Shown: one piece after another, positions 17,705 to 26,003 of the stretch
Position numbering within the stretch: position 1 is the stretch's first letter
How the letters are laid out: every line of letters starts with the position of its first letter
Assembly (NCBI GenBank): GCA_012519415.1
Contig: JAAYQG010000012.1
Span: forward strand, 1 to 44,749
DNA length: 44,749 bases
Direction of reading: 5' to 3'
From: Treponema sp.
Lineage (GTDB): Bacteria; Spirochaetota; Spirochaetia; Treponematales; Treponemataceae
Translations under genes and position numbers: made by a program
Notes under the pieces: generated by a model
Told to the model about the DNA's origin: nothing
Database searches by the model: none
Seen by the model: only the letters and a program-made list of their open reading frames with translations

Positions 17705-18625
17705 ATGAAAAAACTGCTACTATGTGCTGTGCTAGTAATTTCAAGCATTATGTTTGCACAAGCTGTTTTTGCGGAATCTGAAGAAGAGATTCTAAGGAAT
17801 GCCTACAAAGATTTTACGACTCCGATTGTTGTAAATTCCATAAAAGAAAGTCCTGTTTTGGGGAAAAATCAGGGAAATTCATACGTATTTGCAGAAATGA
17901 CAATAATCAAATTCTGTAATATCAGTGATGAAGTCATTAAAAAAATAACCTTTTCCTATACAGTTTATGACCGCAATTATAAAAAGGTATACTCTAGGGA
18001 AATTTCAGAAAAAAACATAGAGCCTTTTGCTGTTCTGTCTAAACCATTAAAGAATGTCAACATGAAAGAAACAAAGGCATTGAAAGAGCTTCGCAGAAAG
18101 GCAGAGGAAGCTAAACTCTACAGTGTAGAGATTGATAAAATAGATATTCAGTTTGCTGGTGGAAAAAAACAACAAATTTCAAAGGCAGATATTCCGTCAT
18201 GTATATATGGTACTACGGTTGATTTATATGATAAGAATAATATGAAAATCAGTCTGGAATATAATGCTTATGAAGAATCTTGCTCCATAACGGCTGAAGC
18301 ACCGTTTGAGATGTCATATCTTAGCTGCAATTTTGGAGTATCGAACGATGACGCAGAAGAAGCAAAAGATGATGATTTAGAAAACGGAGAAGAGATTGTT
18401 GATATAGAAGATTCAGATGTAATATCGTCTATAAAGACAACTAAATCTGAAAGAGGCTATAAAAGCACAACTTTAATTAGTGCTTCTGATGTTGTTTTTA
18501 CAGACAGTGTTAGTGTAGAATATGTTGGCGGTTCTGCCGGAAAAAATGAAAAAATTTTTATTGATAATGCAGGTACATTGCAACAAATCAACAAACTGGC
18601 AGAATTTCTGGAGCTTGTTTTGTAA
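17705..18625 (+). CDS. Secreted protein of unknown function
   Basis: The 306-aa product starts with a good signal peptide (MKKLLLCAVLVISSIMFAQAVFA, cleavage likely after AVFA at residue 23), so it is exported. The mature part begins with the acidic SEEEIL and continues as a beta-rich domain (NSIKESPVLGKNQGNSYVFAEM, ITFSYTVYDRNYKKVYSRE) resembling FxLYD-type or DUF-like extracytoplasmic domains. An acidic stretch lies near 218-240 (DDAEEAKDDDLENGEE). I do not recognise the family. AGGA precedes the ATG by about 8 nt. A strong hairpin terminator follows, so it is a single-gene unit. Confidence 0.65.
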   Translation: MKKLLLCAVLVISSIMFAQAVFAESEEEILRNAYKDFTTPIVVNSIKESPVLGKNQGNSYVFAEMTIIKFCNISDEVIKKITFSYTVYDRNYKKVYSREISEKNIEPFAVLSKPLKNVNMKETKALKELRRKAEEAKLYSVEIDKIDIQFAGGKKQQISKADIPSCIYGTTVDLYDKNNMKISLEYNAYEESCSITAEAPFEMSYLSCNFGVSNDDAEEAKDDDLENGEEIVDIEDSDVISSIKTTKSERGYKSTTLISASDVVFTDSVSVEYVGGSAGKNEKIFIDNAGTLQQINKLAEFLELVL

Positions 18626-18665
18626 TATCGTATTGTCGCGCTACATAAATTTATCATGTTCAAAT

Positions 18666-18714
18666 AAAAAAGCCTTGTTTTTGAATGGAATAATTTCAAT
18701 ACAAGGCTTTTTTT
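18666..18714. terminator. Bidirectional terminator between secreted protein and pheT
   Basis: AAAAAGCCTTGT (from 18666) pairs with ACAAGGCTTTTT (from 18701) over 12 bp, with A and T runs at the outer ends on either side. It can terminate both the 17705 gene and the convergent pheT. Confidence 0.85.
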
Positions 18715-18746
18715 GTTCGTTATACAAATATTTCTAAAATTAAAAA

Positions 18747-20477
18747 CTAATTCAGTAAATCCTCAAGATCGATTTCTCCTGCAAAGCAGGGTACTGTAAT
18801 TGTCCAGTTTTCAAGAGCCGACGGATGAAGCTCGCCGAAAATGCCGATGACTTTTGTTTTTCCGTTGTCTGTTTTTATCAAAATATTTGCTTGTCTTCCG
18901 GGAATAAAGCGTGGATCATCGCTTTCGCTAACGAGATATTCATGATCTAAGAAGTGAAGAATAGTTGCCGCTTCACTTGCCGCCGTGTTAAAGTTAGCAT
19001 CACTTGCTGCCGTAACAAAACCAAGACATTGTCGTGTTTTTGTTCCTGTATTTTCAGTATTGTCAAGGAAAGCAATTTTGCCGATTTCAAAAATTTTATG
19101 CGGATAAACGGCATTTCCCGATGCAGCTTCAGCACCAAGCAAAGAAGGAATAATTGAAGGGCGAACAAATTGGTAGTTTTCCGTCATTGGGTTTGATATT
19201 TCAATTACTTTAGAACCGTCAATATTCATGCGGTCAATATAATCTTTCTTTGAGCCAAGATAATTGAAAATCATTTCTTGATAACCTAAGCCGACCATAA
19301 TAGTTTTCGCCTTGCGACTGAAAATAGTAAGCTTAGAAAGACGTCCGATTGTAAAATCATTCGGTTTTTCGGGGTTAAAATTTGTAATTTCTTTACCTAT
19401 CATAACATCTTCGATAATATCAACTTCATGTAAAAAATCATTACGATAAGGAGGCGGCGTAACAACAATTTTTCCGTCTTTTATTTCTGCTGAAATATCC
19501 ATTTTGGCAAGAATATCGACAGCTTCTTTTTCTGTAAAATCAGAACCCAAAAGCTTGTTAATGGCTTGAATAGATGTTGATGTTGATTCTTGAAAATAAA
19601 AAGGCGTAACGATTGATTTTCCGAAACCTGTTTCATAAGGGTGATTAATCTGAACAGGAAGAATTTCGTATCCTGTATCCTTAAAATCACAAGCAACAAT
19701 AGATGTTGCCAAAAGTAGCGAAGGCATATCTGTTCCTGTCATTTCTACAAGAAGGTCTTTGTCGCCGACTTTTACAGCTCCGATAGTTGCACTGTTAATA
19801 ATCGGTGCCATCGACATAATTTCACCTTTTGAATCGCTTAAAAGAGGAAACAATTTTGCATCTTTTAAAATCCAGCCATATTCTTTTCCCTTTGGATGGT
19901 CGTTCAAAATCTGACGGCAAGTCATTTCTTCTTCATAACCAAGAGGCACAAAAGATGTTTTATCGGGGTTAACTGCTTTATAGCTGACAGGCCAGCTTAT
20001 ATTTGCAGAGCGGTAAACTCCCATAGAAACGGAACGTCTTTTTCGTCCGAAATTCCAACAAAGTTTTTCTTGAGTTTGAATAATGTCAAGAAGCATAGGC
20101 TCATCAATTTCTTTGCCAGAAATAACAAATGCAGTCATAAACGGACGAATATCTTTTATATTTGCATCTACATTTACAATTCTGTCGGCAAAATCGCAAG
20201 ATTTATTTTTAGTAGAAAGAAAAGAAGAGTAATCTGTGCGTTTTCCGCCATTATGTATACGAAGACAACGAGCAATTCCGGCTGTTGACCATAAATCCGG
20301 GCGGTTTGTATCGTTGAGTTCAATTTTAATGACACGTTGATCAACCGGCATTGTTTCATCCGGTTTTTCATCTAGCTCTGCTTTTCCGCTTTCAAGCCGG
20401 TTTTCTAGTTTTTCGTAATCATACTTTGTGCCGAGCAGGCTAAAAAAAAGTTTTTCGTTGACTTCAATTTTAGGCAT
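18747..20477 (-). CDS. pheT: Phenylalanyl-tRNA synthetase beta chain, archaeal/spirochete type
   Basis: The beta subunit of the heterotetrameric enzyme that charges tRNA-Phe. At 576 aa it is far shorter than the roughly 800-aa bacterial PheT and lacks the N-terminal EMAP/OB tRNA-binding domain and the C-terminal anticodon-binding domain. The opening MPKIEVNEKLFFSLLG with KIELNDTNRPDLWSTAGIARCL near 50-71 is that of archaeal/eukaryotic PheT. Spirochetes are known to carry this type, acquired by transfer. The B3/4 editing region (about 100-260), the B5 region (about 275-345) and the catalytic-like core with NPMTENYQFVRPSIIPSLL near 430 are visible. No pheS is adjacent. No T-box leader was seen upstream. 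Confidence 0.92.
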   Translation of the reverse strand: MPKIEVNEKLFFSLLGTKYDYEKLENRLESGKAELDEKPDETMPVDQRVIKIELNDTNRPDLWSTAGIARCLRIHNGGKRTDYSSFLSTKNKSCDFADRIVNVDANIKDIRPFMTAFVISGKEIDEPMLLDIIQTQEKLCWNFGRKRRSVSMGVYRSANISWPVSYKAVNPDKTSFVPLGYEEEMTCRQILNDHPKGKEYGWILKDAKLFPLLSDSKGEIMSMAPIINSATIGAVKVGDKDLLVEMTGTDMPSLLLATSIVACDFKDTGYEILPVQINHPYETGFGKSIVTPFYFQESTSTSIQAINKLLGSDFTEKEAVDILAKMDISAEIKDGKIVVTPPPYRNDFLHEVDIIEDVMIGKEITNFNPEKPNDFTIGRLSKLTIFSRKAKTIMVGLGYQEMIFNYLGSKKDYIDRMNIDGSKVIEISNPMTENYQFVRPSIIPSLLGAEAASGNAVYPHKIFEIGKIAFLDNTENTGTKTRQCLGFVTAASDANFNTAASEAATILHFLDHEYLVSESDDPRFIPGRQANILIKTDNGKTKVIGIFGELHPSALENWTITVPCFAGEIDLEDLLN

Positions 20478-20874
20478 TGGAACATTCCTTTAATAAATAA
20501 AAACGGAAAACAGCTTGAAATTGCTGTTCAAATCCATAAATAAGCGAATAAAAACGCTAACGAGATTATAACGAAAAATTGGCTTATTTGTCTATGTGCG
20601 TTTTGCGTTTGGGTTTAAGTTACAAATTTGGGTTTAATCTAGCAAAACCCGTAGTTTGTGGCAAGCACAAACTACAAGGCTTATGTGTTTCGTGGGTTTA
20701 ATCTGCAAATTTGGGAATAATCTAGTTAAAGTGTAAGCTATATGGCTTGATGTTATGGGGGTGAGTTAAAAGGAGGGATAAACTGGTGGAGCTTCAAACA
20801 AGATTTTTCTTGCAAAAATTTGTTGGATTCGCTAAATTAATCCCAATAGCGAAACCACAAGGACTATTGTTTTT
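20478..20874. other. Intergenic region with hairpins between pheT and arginase
   Basis: This 397-nt divergent gap contains a perfect 10-bp hairpin GTAGTTTGTG/CACAAACTAC (20651-20675). It also holds two related short segments (ACAAATTTGGGTTTAATCTAG and GCAAATTTGGGAATAATCTAG) about 70 nt apart. A long imperfect hairpin at about 20820-20859 (core TTCGCTA/TAGCGAA) lies just upstream of arginase, 15 nt before its start. No gene was found. Confidence 0.5.
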
Positions 20875-21783
20875 ATGGATATTCATATATTAGAAATGCC
20901 TCTTGATTATGGAGCAAACCGACATGGTTCGGATATGGGGCCGTCTGCAATGCGGCTTGCTGGCTTAAAAGAAAAAATACAGCAGCTTGGTCATAATATA
21001 ACCCGTTCTTTTTCGCCTATTGAGTTTCGTCCGCAAGAATATGAAGAAATATATGATGAAAAGGCAAAATATTTACCGCTTATTGTAAAAGCATGTAACA
21101 ATCTCGCACAGTCTGTAAAAGAAGCAATAAATAAAAATGCGTTTCCTCTTGTACTTGGCGGCGATCATTCTATTGCGCTTGGTACTATTGCTGGTCTTTC
21201 AAGTGAATATAGAAAAAAGAATTTGCGATTCGGGGTTGTTTATATAGATGCGCACGGTGATTTTAATACGTGTGAAACTACATTAACCGGTAACATTCAT
21301 GGAATGTGTCTTGCTGCGTCTTGCGGTTACGGAATTAAGCCTTTAACGGAATTGTTTGAAAAAGAAACAAAAGTAGATTCGGAACTGGTTTTCTATATCG
21401 GGCTTAGGGATGTTGATCCAAAAGAAAGGGAACTTATGCATAAGGCAAAAGTAAAAACTCTTACAATGGCAGATATAGATAGAATAGGTTTTACAGAATC
21501 TGTAAAGCAACTTATAAAGTTTATAAAAACCAAAACAGATGTTGTTCATGTAAGTGTTGATATGGACGTTATAGACCCGATGTTTGCACCCGGTGTCGGT
21601 ATTCCTCTTCCCGGCGGACTTACCTACAGGGAAATATTGCTTTTAATGGAAGAATTAGCCAAAACAAATAAAGTAAAATCAGCAGAAATAGTCGAAGTTA
21701 ATCCTGTTTTAGACGTTAGAAATCAAACAGCCGCCATGGCAGTTGAAATTGTAGGACGTCTACTTGGTGGAACAATTTACTAG
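20875..21783 (+). CDS. rocF: Arginase (ureohydrolase family)
   Basis: Hydrolyses arginine to ornithine and urea with a dinuclear Mn centre. The metal ligands are in place: GGDHS near 94-98, DAHGD at 125-129 and VDMDVIDP with D229/D231. The stretch TTLTGNIHGM near 137-146 and FAPGVG support arginase rather than agmatinase or formiminoglutamase. The 302-aa length is standard. The start ATG is preceded by AAGGA at an unusually long distance (about 13 nt) and immediately by five T. Transcription is independent of the fab cluster, whose promoter lies 28 nt after the arginase stop. Confidence 0.9.
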   Translation: MDIHILEMPLDYGANRHGSDMGPSAMRLAGLKEKIQQLGHNITRSFSPIEFRPQEYEEIYDEKAKYLPLIVKACNNLAQSVKEAINKNAFPLVLGGDHSIALGTIAGLSSEYRKKNLRFGVVYIDAHGDFNTCETTLTGNIHGMCLAASCGYGIKPLTELFEKETKVDSELVFYIGLRDVDPKERELMHKAKVKTLTMADIDRIGFTESVKQLIKFIKTKTDVVHVSVDMDVIDPMFAPGVGIPLPGGLTYREILLLMEELAKTNKVKSAEIVEVNPVLDVRNQTAAMAVEIVGRLLGGTIY

Positions 21784-21810
21784 TTGCAATAAAAAGATAT
21801 TTAAACAATC

Positions 21811-21839
21811 TTGACAAAATTCATAATTTTGTTCATTAT
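21811..21839 (+). promoter_or_regulatory. fab operon promoter with embedded palindrome
   Basis: -35 TTGACA (21811-21816), a 17-nt spacer and -10 CATTAT (21834-21839), 64 nt before the fabH start. The palindrome ACAAAATTcatAATTTTGT (21814-21832) occupies the end of the -35 and nearly all of the spacer, the place where a repressor dimer would block RNA polymerase. Operator function is inference. Confidence 0.7.
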
Positions 21840-21903
21840 CACCTAGCTTACAACATAATATATAAATATTGTCGAATTGTCCGCCAAAACAAAAGGGGAA
21901 TGT

Positions 21904-22860
21904 ATGTCTGTAAAAATTATAGGTGTTGGAAAAGCTCTTCCAAGAAAAAAAATACTGAATAGTGAATTGCCTGAGGAATTGAATACATCTGACGAATGGA
22001 TTCGTTCACACACAGGAATAGGAAGTCGTTATATTTGCAGCGAAAATGAAAATTCAGCAGTCCTTGGTGTAAAAGCGGCAGAAGCTGCCCTTGCAAATGC
22101 CAAATCAAACGGATTTTTTGTTAATTCAGAACAGATAGATTTAATTGTATGTTCAACAGCAGTTCCGGTTCATTGGGGTTTTCCTTCAAATGCTTGTTTA
22201 ATTCAACAATCGTTATGTGCGGATAACGCAGCCGGTTTTGATGTAAGTGCTGCATGTTCCGGGTTCATTTATGGATTGCAGACTGGACGAGCGTTGCTTA
22301 ATCAAATGAATTGGAAATATGCATTAGTTATTGGTACGGAAGAGCTTTCTAGAATTGTAAACTGGAAAGATCGTTCATCGTGTATTTTGTTTGGTGATGG
22401 AGCCGGAGCTGTACTTCTTGAAAATTCAGAAGAAAATACTGAACATTTCGGTTCTTTTGTTTTAGGAACAGACGGAAAAGGCGCAGAAGTCCTTTATCTT
22501 GGAACAGATGATATATTAATTCATATGGATGGTCATGCTGTTTACAATTTTGCTGTAAAAAAAATGGTTGAAATTATTCAGACTTTAATGGAAAAAGACA
22601 ATCTTTCAATAGATGATATTGATTTAATTATATGTCATCAGGCTAACGAGCGAATAATTCAAGCTGCTGCAAAACGCCTGAATTATCCTTTGGAAAAATT
22701 TCCGATTTTGATTGAAGAATATGCAAATACTTCCAGTGCCTCAATTCCTATTTCGTTAACTGATTTGTCTGAAAATGGAATTTTGAAACATGGTATGAAA
22801 ATTTTGCTTGCAGGTTTTGGTGCCGGGCTTACATGGGGAGGATGCTCGCTAACATGGTAA
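21904..22860 (+). CDS. fabH: 3-oxoacyl-ACP synthase III
   Basis: Starts fatty-acid synthesis by condensing acetyl-CoA with malonyl-ACP. The 318-aa thiolase-fold protein has the catalytic Cys118 in SAACSGF, His near 245 in ICHQAN, and Asn near 275 in YANTSSAS, the complete FabH triad. The ATG at 21904 has AAGGGGA 7 nt upstream; an upstream in-frame extension to 21877 covers the leader and is not needed. It is the first gene of the fab-acc cluster and overlaps fabD by 7 nt. Confidence 0.93.
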   Translation: MSVKIIGVGKALPRKKILNSELPEELNTSDEWIRSHTGIGSRYICSENENSAVLGVKAAEAALANAKSNGFFVNSEQIDLIVCSTAVPVHWGFPSNACLIQQSLCADNAAGFDVSAACSGFIYGLQTGRALLNQMNWKYALVIGTEELSRIVNWKDRSSCILFGDGAGAVLLENSEENTEHFGSFVLGTDGKGAEVLYLGTDDILIHMDGHAVYNFAVKKMVEIIQTLMEKDNLSIDDIDLIICHQANERIIQAAAKRLNYPLEKFPILIEEYANTSSASIPISLTDLSENGILKHGMKILLAGFGAGLTWGGCSLTW

Positions 22861-23816
22861 AGTACATTTTTGCATTTCCGGGGCAGGGTGCACAAACACC
22901 CGGCATGATTAAAGATATTTGCGAAAAACACCAAGAAATCAAAGCTGTTCTCGACAGATTCAGCCAAGTAACGGGAATTGATGTTCCTTCACTTTTGTGG
23001 AATTCAACAGAAGAAGAACTTGCAAGAAGCGACAATAGTCAAATTGCAATTACAGCATCTTCTCTTGTTGCTGTTGAAATCTTAAAGAAATTTGATATAA
23101 AACCGGATGTGCTTGCAGGTTTTAGTCTCGGTGAATGGAGTGCTCTTTGTGTTTCGGGCGTTCTTTCATTTGAAGAAACAGCTTATGCGGTAAAAAAGCG
23201 CGGTGAAATTATGCAGTCTGTCTGTGATGAAATTGCCGAACAATCTCATGGAAATGTACCCGGTATGGCAGCCTGTATTGGGCTTGAACCAGAAACCATA
23301 ATAAAAGCAATTGAAGGCATAAAAGATGTTTTTGCTGCAAACTTGAACAGCTTTAAACAAACTGTACTTTCCGGCACAAAAGCAGGGCTTGAAAGAGCGA
23401 CAGAAGTTCTTAAAGAAGCCGGCGCAAAGCGCGTTATTCCTCTTAAAGTTGCTGGTCCTTTTCATTCGCCTTTAATGCAAAAAGCGGCAGAACAATTTGA
23501 AAAAGTGCTTGACGAGCTTCATTTCAACAATCCGGGCATTCCGCTTTTTTCAAATGTTACGGGAAAACAAATTACAAATGCGGAAGAAGCAAAAATAAAT
23601 GCTATAAAACATTTGACTCATCCTGTTTTGTGGACAGATGAAGAAAGAGAAATCGCCGAATTCTGCAAAAAAAATACTTCAGATGAATTTAAATTCATTG
23701 AAGCAGGGCCGGGTAAAGTTTTGAACGGATTATGGAGCGACAGCGGAAATGCTGAAGTAATTCCATCTTTTCAGTGGGAAGAATTAATAGCGCAATTAGA
23801 GGGTCAAAATAGTTAA
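22854..23816 (+). CDS. fabD: Malonyl-CoA:ACP transacylase
   Basis: Transfers malonyl from CoA to ACP for each elongation round. The 320-aa protein opens with FPGQGAQTPGM (8-18). The nucleophile Ser91 is in GFSLGEWSAL, where almost all family members have GHSLGE, so the preceding His is Phe90 here. The catalytic His near 205 is in GPFHSPLM and an Arg in KKRGEIMQS. I start at the ATG at 22854, 7 nt inside fabH; the GGGGAGG at 22835-22841 is 12 nt upstream, longer than ideal. An ATG at 22842 abuts it and is less likely. A 170-nt gap with a structured repeat separates it from fabG. Confidence 0.9.
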   Translation: MVKYIFAFPGQGAQTPGMIKDICEKHQEIKAVLDRFSQVTGIDVPSLLWNSTEEELARSDNSQIAITASSLVAVEILKKFDIKPDVLAGFSLGEWSALCVSGVLSFEETAYAVKKRGEIMQSVCDEIAEQSHGNVPGMAACIGLEPETIIKAIEGIKDVFAANLNSFKQTVLSGTKAGLERATEVLKEAGAKRVIPLKVAGPFHSPLMQKAAEQFEKVLDELHFNNPGIPLFSNVTGKQITNAEEAKINAIKHLTHPVLWTDEEREIAEFCKKNTSDEFKFIEAGPGKVLNGLWSDSGNAEVIPSFQWEELIAQLEGQNS

Positions 23817-23829
23817 ACTAGAATTCTAA

Positions 23830-23979
23830 CGAAAACTTTGCCGGAAATAGCGTCAAAGTTTTCGTTTTCAAGTTTGCGTCGCGAACTTTGTTATTTATTG
23901 CACTTTCTCATTTCATTGCGAAAGTGCGGTAAAAAGTCAATTCGGAAGTTGAAACTTCCTCATTGAATTTTTATGGGAG
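23830..23979 (+). repeat. Structured repeat, copy A (upstream of fabG)
   Basis: Four consecutive hairpins: I CGAAAACTTTG/CAAAGTTTTCG (23830-23864); II AAGTTTGC/GCGAACTT; III GCACTTTC/GAAAGTGC; IV an outer stem TCAAT/ATTGA flanked by AAAAA and TTTTT, with inner stem GGAAGT/ACTTCC. It ends TTTTTATGGGAG at 23979, whose GGGAG serves as the fabG ribosome-binding site. Related copies are at 26505, 36201, 39199 and 39357. It interrupts an otherwise tightly packed operon. Confidence 0.8.
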
Positions 23980-23985
23980 ATGAAA

Positions 23986-24732
23986 GTGGGACTTTTACAG
24001 GACAAAAAAGCGTTGATAACCGGTTCTTCTCGCGGCTTGGGCAAAGAAATTGTGCGCCGCTACATAGAAGAAGGTTGCGAAGTTTGGGGTTTATGTACAA
24101 AACCATCTCAGGCAAAAGAAGAACTTGAAGCATTTGCTTCCGAAAAAGGCACTGCTTTTCATGAAATTTATGCAAACTGCGGAAATGCGGATGAATTGAC
24201 TGCAACAGTAAAAGCGGCGCTTGCAGATGCCGGTTCGTTTGATATTCTTGTAAACAATGCGGGAATTACACGCGATGGTTTGTCTTTCCGTATGAAAAAA
24301 CAAGATTGGGACGATGTTCTTGCCGTAAATCTTACGGCTTCATTTCTTACATGCCAGATTATTTCAAGCGATATGATTAAAAAACGAGTTGGCTCAATAA
24401 TTAATATGTCAAGCATTGTTGGGCTTCGTGGTCAAGGCGGACAGGTAAATTACGCTGCAAGTAAAGCCGGCTTAATTGGCTTTTCAAAAAGTCTTGCAAA
24501 AGAAGTTGGCAGTCGCAATGTTCGTGTAAATGTAATTGCTCCCGGATTTATTGAAACTGATATGACTGATGCAATTCCGGAAGAAGCACGCAAAAATTGG
24601 CTTGAAACAATTCCTCTTAAACGAGGCGGAAGACCTATTGATGTTGCAAATGTTGCGGTTTTTTTAGGTTCTGATTTATCAACTTATATAACAGCTCAAG
24701 TTTTGGGCGTAGACGGCGGAATGGGAGCATAA
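23986..24732 (+). CDS. fabG: 3-oxoacyl-ACP reductase
   Basis: NADPH-dependent reduction of 3-oxoacyl-ACP. A classic short-chain dehydrogenase of 248 aa: TGSSRGLG near residues 12-19, NNAG near 88, the catalytic Ser in MSSIVG, and Tyr156/Lys160 in NYAASKAG, ending with DGGMGA. I favour the GTG at 23986, because GGGAG (23975-23979) is 6 nt upstream and the resulting start, MGLLQDKKALITG, fits FabG proteins. The ATG at 23980 directly abuts the GGGAG and would add MK. One nucleotide separates its stop from fabF. Confidence 0.9.
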   Translation: MGLLQDKKALITGSSRGLGKEIVRRYIEEGCEVWGLCTKPSQAKEELEAFASEKGTAFHEIYANCGNADELTATVKAALADAGSFDILVNNAGITRDGLSFRMKKQDWDDVLAVNLTASFLTCQIISSDMIKKRVGSIINMSSIVGLRGQGGQVNYAASKAGLIGFSKSLAKEVGSRNVRVNVIAPGFIETDMTDAIPEEARKNWLETIPLKRGGRPIDVANVAVFLGSDLSTYITAQVLGVDGGMGA

Positions 24733-24733
24733 T

Positions 24734-25990
24734 ATGAAAAAAGTAGTAGTTACCGGTTTAGGAGCCGTAACTCCTGTTGGCAATTCTATTGAAGAAACAT
24801 GGGCTTCTTTGTGTGCAGGGAAAAGCGGAATTGCACAAATTACAAATTTTGATACAACCGGATATAGCGTAAAAATTGCCGGTGAAGTCAAAAATTTCGA
24901 TGTAACAAAATGGGTTGATAAAAAAGAAGCCAGAAAAATGGCTCGATTTACAAAACTAGCAGTTGCAGCTTCTGCAATGGCATTAGAAGATGCTGGTCTT
25001 TCAAAGCAGGATATGGACGGCGAACTTGGTGAAAAGACAGGAGTTATTTTTGGAATCGGTATCGGCGGTTTTGAAATTCTTGAATCTTCTATGGAAAAAT
25101 ATTTTAAATCATCTCCGGACCGAGTTCCGCCGCTTTCTGTGCCTATGCTTATTCCGAATGAAGCACCCGGAAATGTAAGTATGCTGTTTAACATAAGAGG
25201 TCCTTCACTAGCTGTTTCGACAGCATGTGCTTCCGGAACAGATGCTTTGGGTACAGCTCTTGAACAGATTCGTTCTGGCAGACTTGATGTTTGTCTTGCA
25301 GGCGGTGCGGAAGCAACAGTAACAGGCTATGGAATTTCGGCTTTTAGCGTGCTTCAGACGCTTGCTTCTTCATTTAATGATGACCCGGAAAAGGCAAGCC
25401 GCCCGTTTGATAAAAAACGCGAAGGATTTATCATGGGTGAAGGTTCTGCTGTGCTTATTCTTGAAGAGGAAGAACATGCAAAAGCACGTGGAGCTAAAAT
25501 TTATGCAGAATTTGTAGGCTATGGTGCATCAAGCGACGCATATCATATTACAAGCCCCAGTCCTGACGGCAGTGGCGGTGCTCTTGCAATTAAAAAAGCT
25601 CTTAATGACGCAAATTTACCACCAGAAGCTGTTGATTATTACAATGCACATGGGACGTCAACTCCAATAAACGATCCGGCCGAAACAGAAATGATAAAAA
25701 AAGCTTTCGGAAATCATGCGTATAAAATGAAAATTTCATCTACAAAAAGCATGACAGGTCATTGTCTTGGAGCTGCTGGTGCTATAGAAGCTGCTGTTTG
25801 TATAAAAGCAATTCAAGACGGCTTTTTCCCTCCAACAATCAATCTTGATGAACCGGATCTTGAAAACGGATGCGATTTAGATTATGTAGCGAATGTTGGT
25901 GTAAAAGGTGTAATTAACTGTGCTGCTTCCGGTTCTCTTGGATTTGGAGGTCATAACGGAGTTGTAATTTTTACAAAACCAAAAGCATAG
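24734..25990 (+). CDS. fabF: 3-oxoacyl-ACP synthase II
   Basis: Elongating condensing enzyme. The 418-aa protein shows the KAS II triad: Cys165 in STACASGTDALG, His near 305 in NAHGTSTP, His near 342 in MTGHCLGAAGAIEA, and the C-terminal GFGGHNGV loop. GGGAG lies 5 nt before the ATG, within the last codons of fabG. It is followed 13 nt later by fabZ. Confidence 0.94.
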   Translation: MKKVVVTGLGAVTPVGNSIEETWASLCAGKSGIAQITNFDTTGYSVKIAGEVKNFDVTKWVDKKEARKMARFTKLAVAASAMALEDAGLSKQDMDGELGEKTGVIFGIGIGGFEILESSMEKYFKSSPDRVPPLSVPMLIPNEAPGNVSMLFNIRGPSLAVSTACASGTDALGTALEQIRSGRLDVCLAGGAEATVTGYGISAFSVLQTLASSFNDDPEKASRPFDKKREGFIMGEGSAVLILEEEEHAKARGAKIYAEFVGYGASSDAYHITSPSPDGSGGALAIKKALNDANLPPEAVDYYNAHGTSTPINDPAETEMIKKAFGNHAYKMKISSTKSMTGHCLGAAGAIEAAVCIKAIQDGFFPPTINLDEPDLENGCDLDYVANVGVKGVINCAASGSLGFGGHNGVVIFTKPKA

Positions 25991-26003
25991 GAGGCTTGGT
26001 AAA

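Noticed and set aside
20478-20600. T-box or other riboswitch in the pheT leader
   Set aside because: No T-box consensus, specifier loop or terminator/antiterminator pair was seen on the minus strand.
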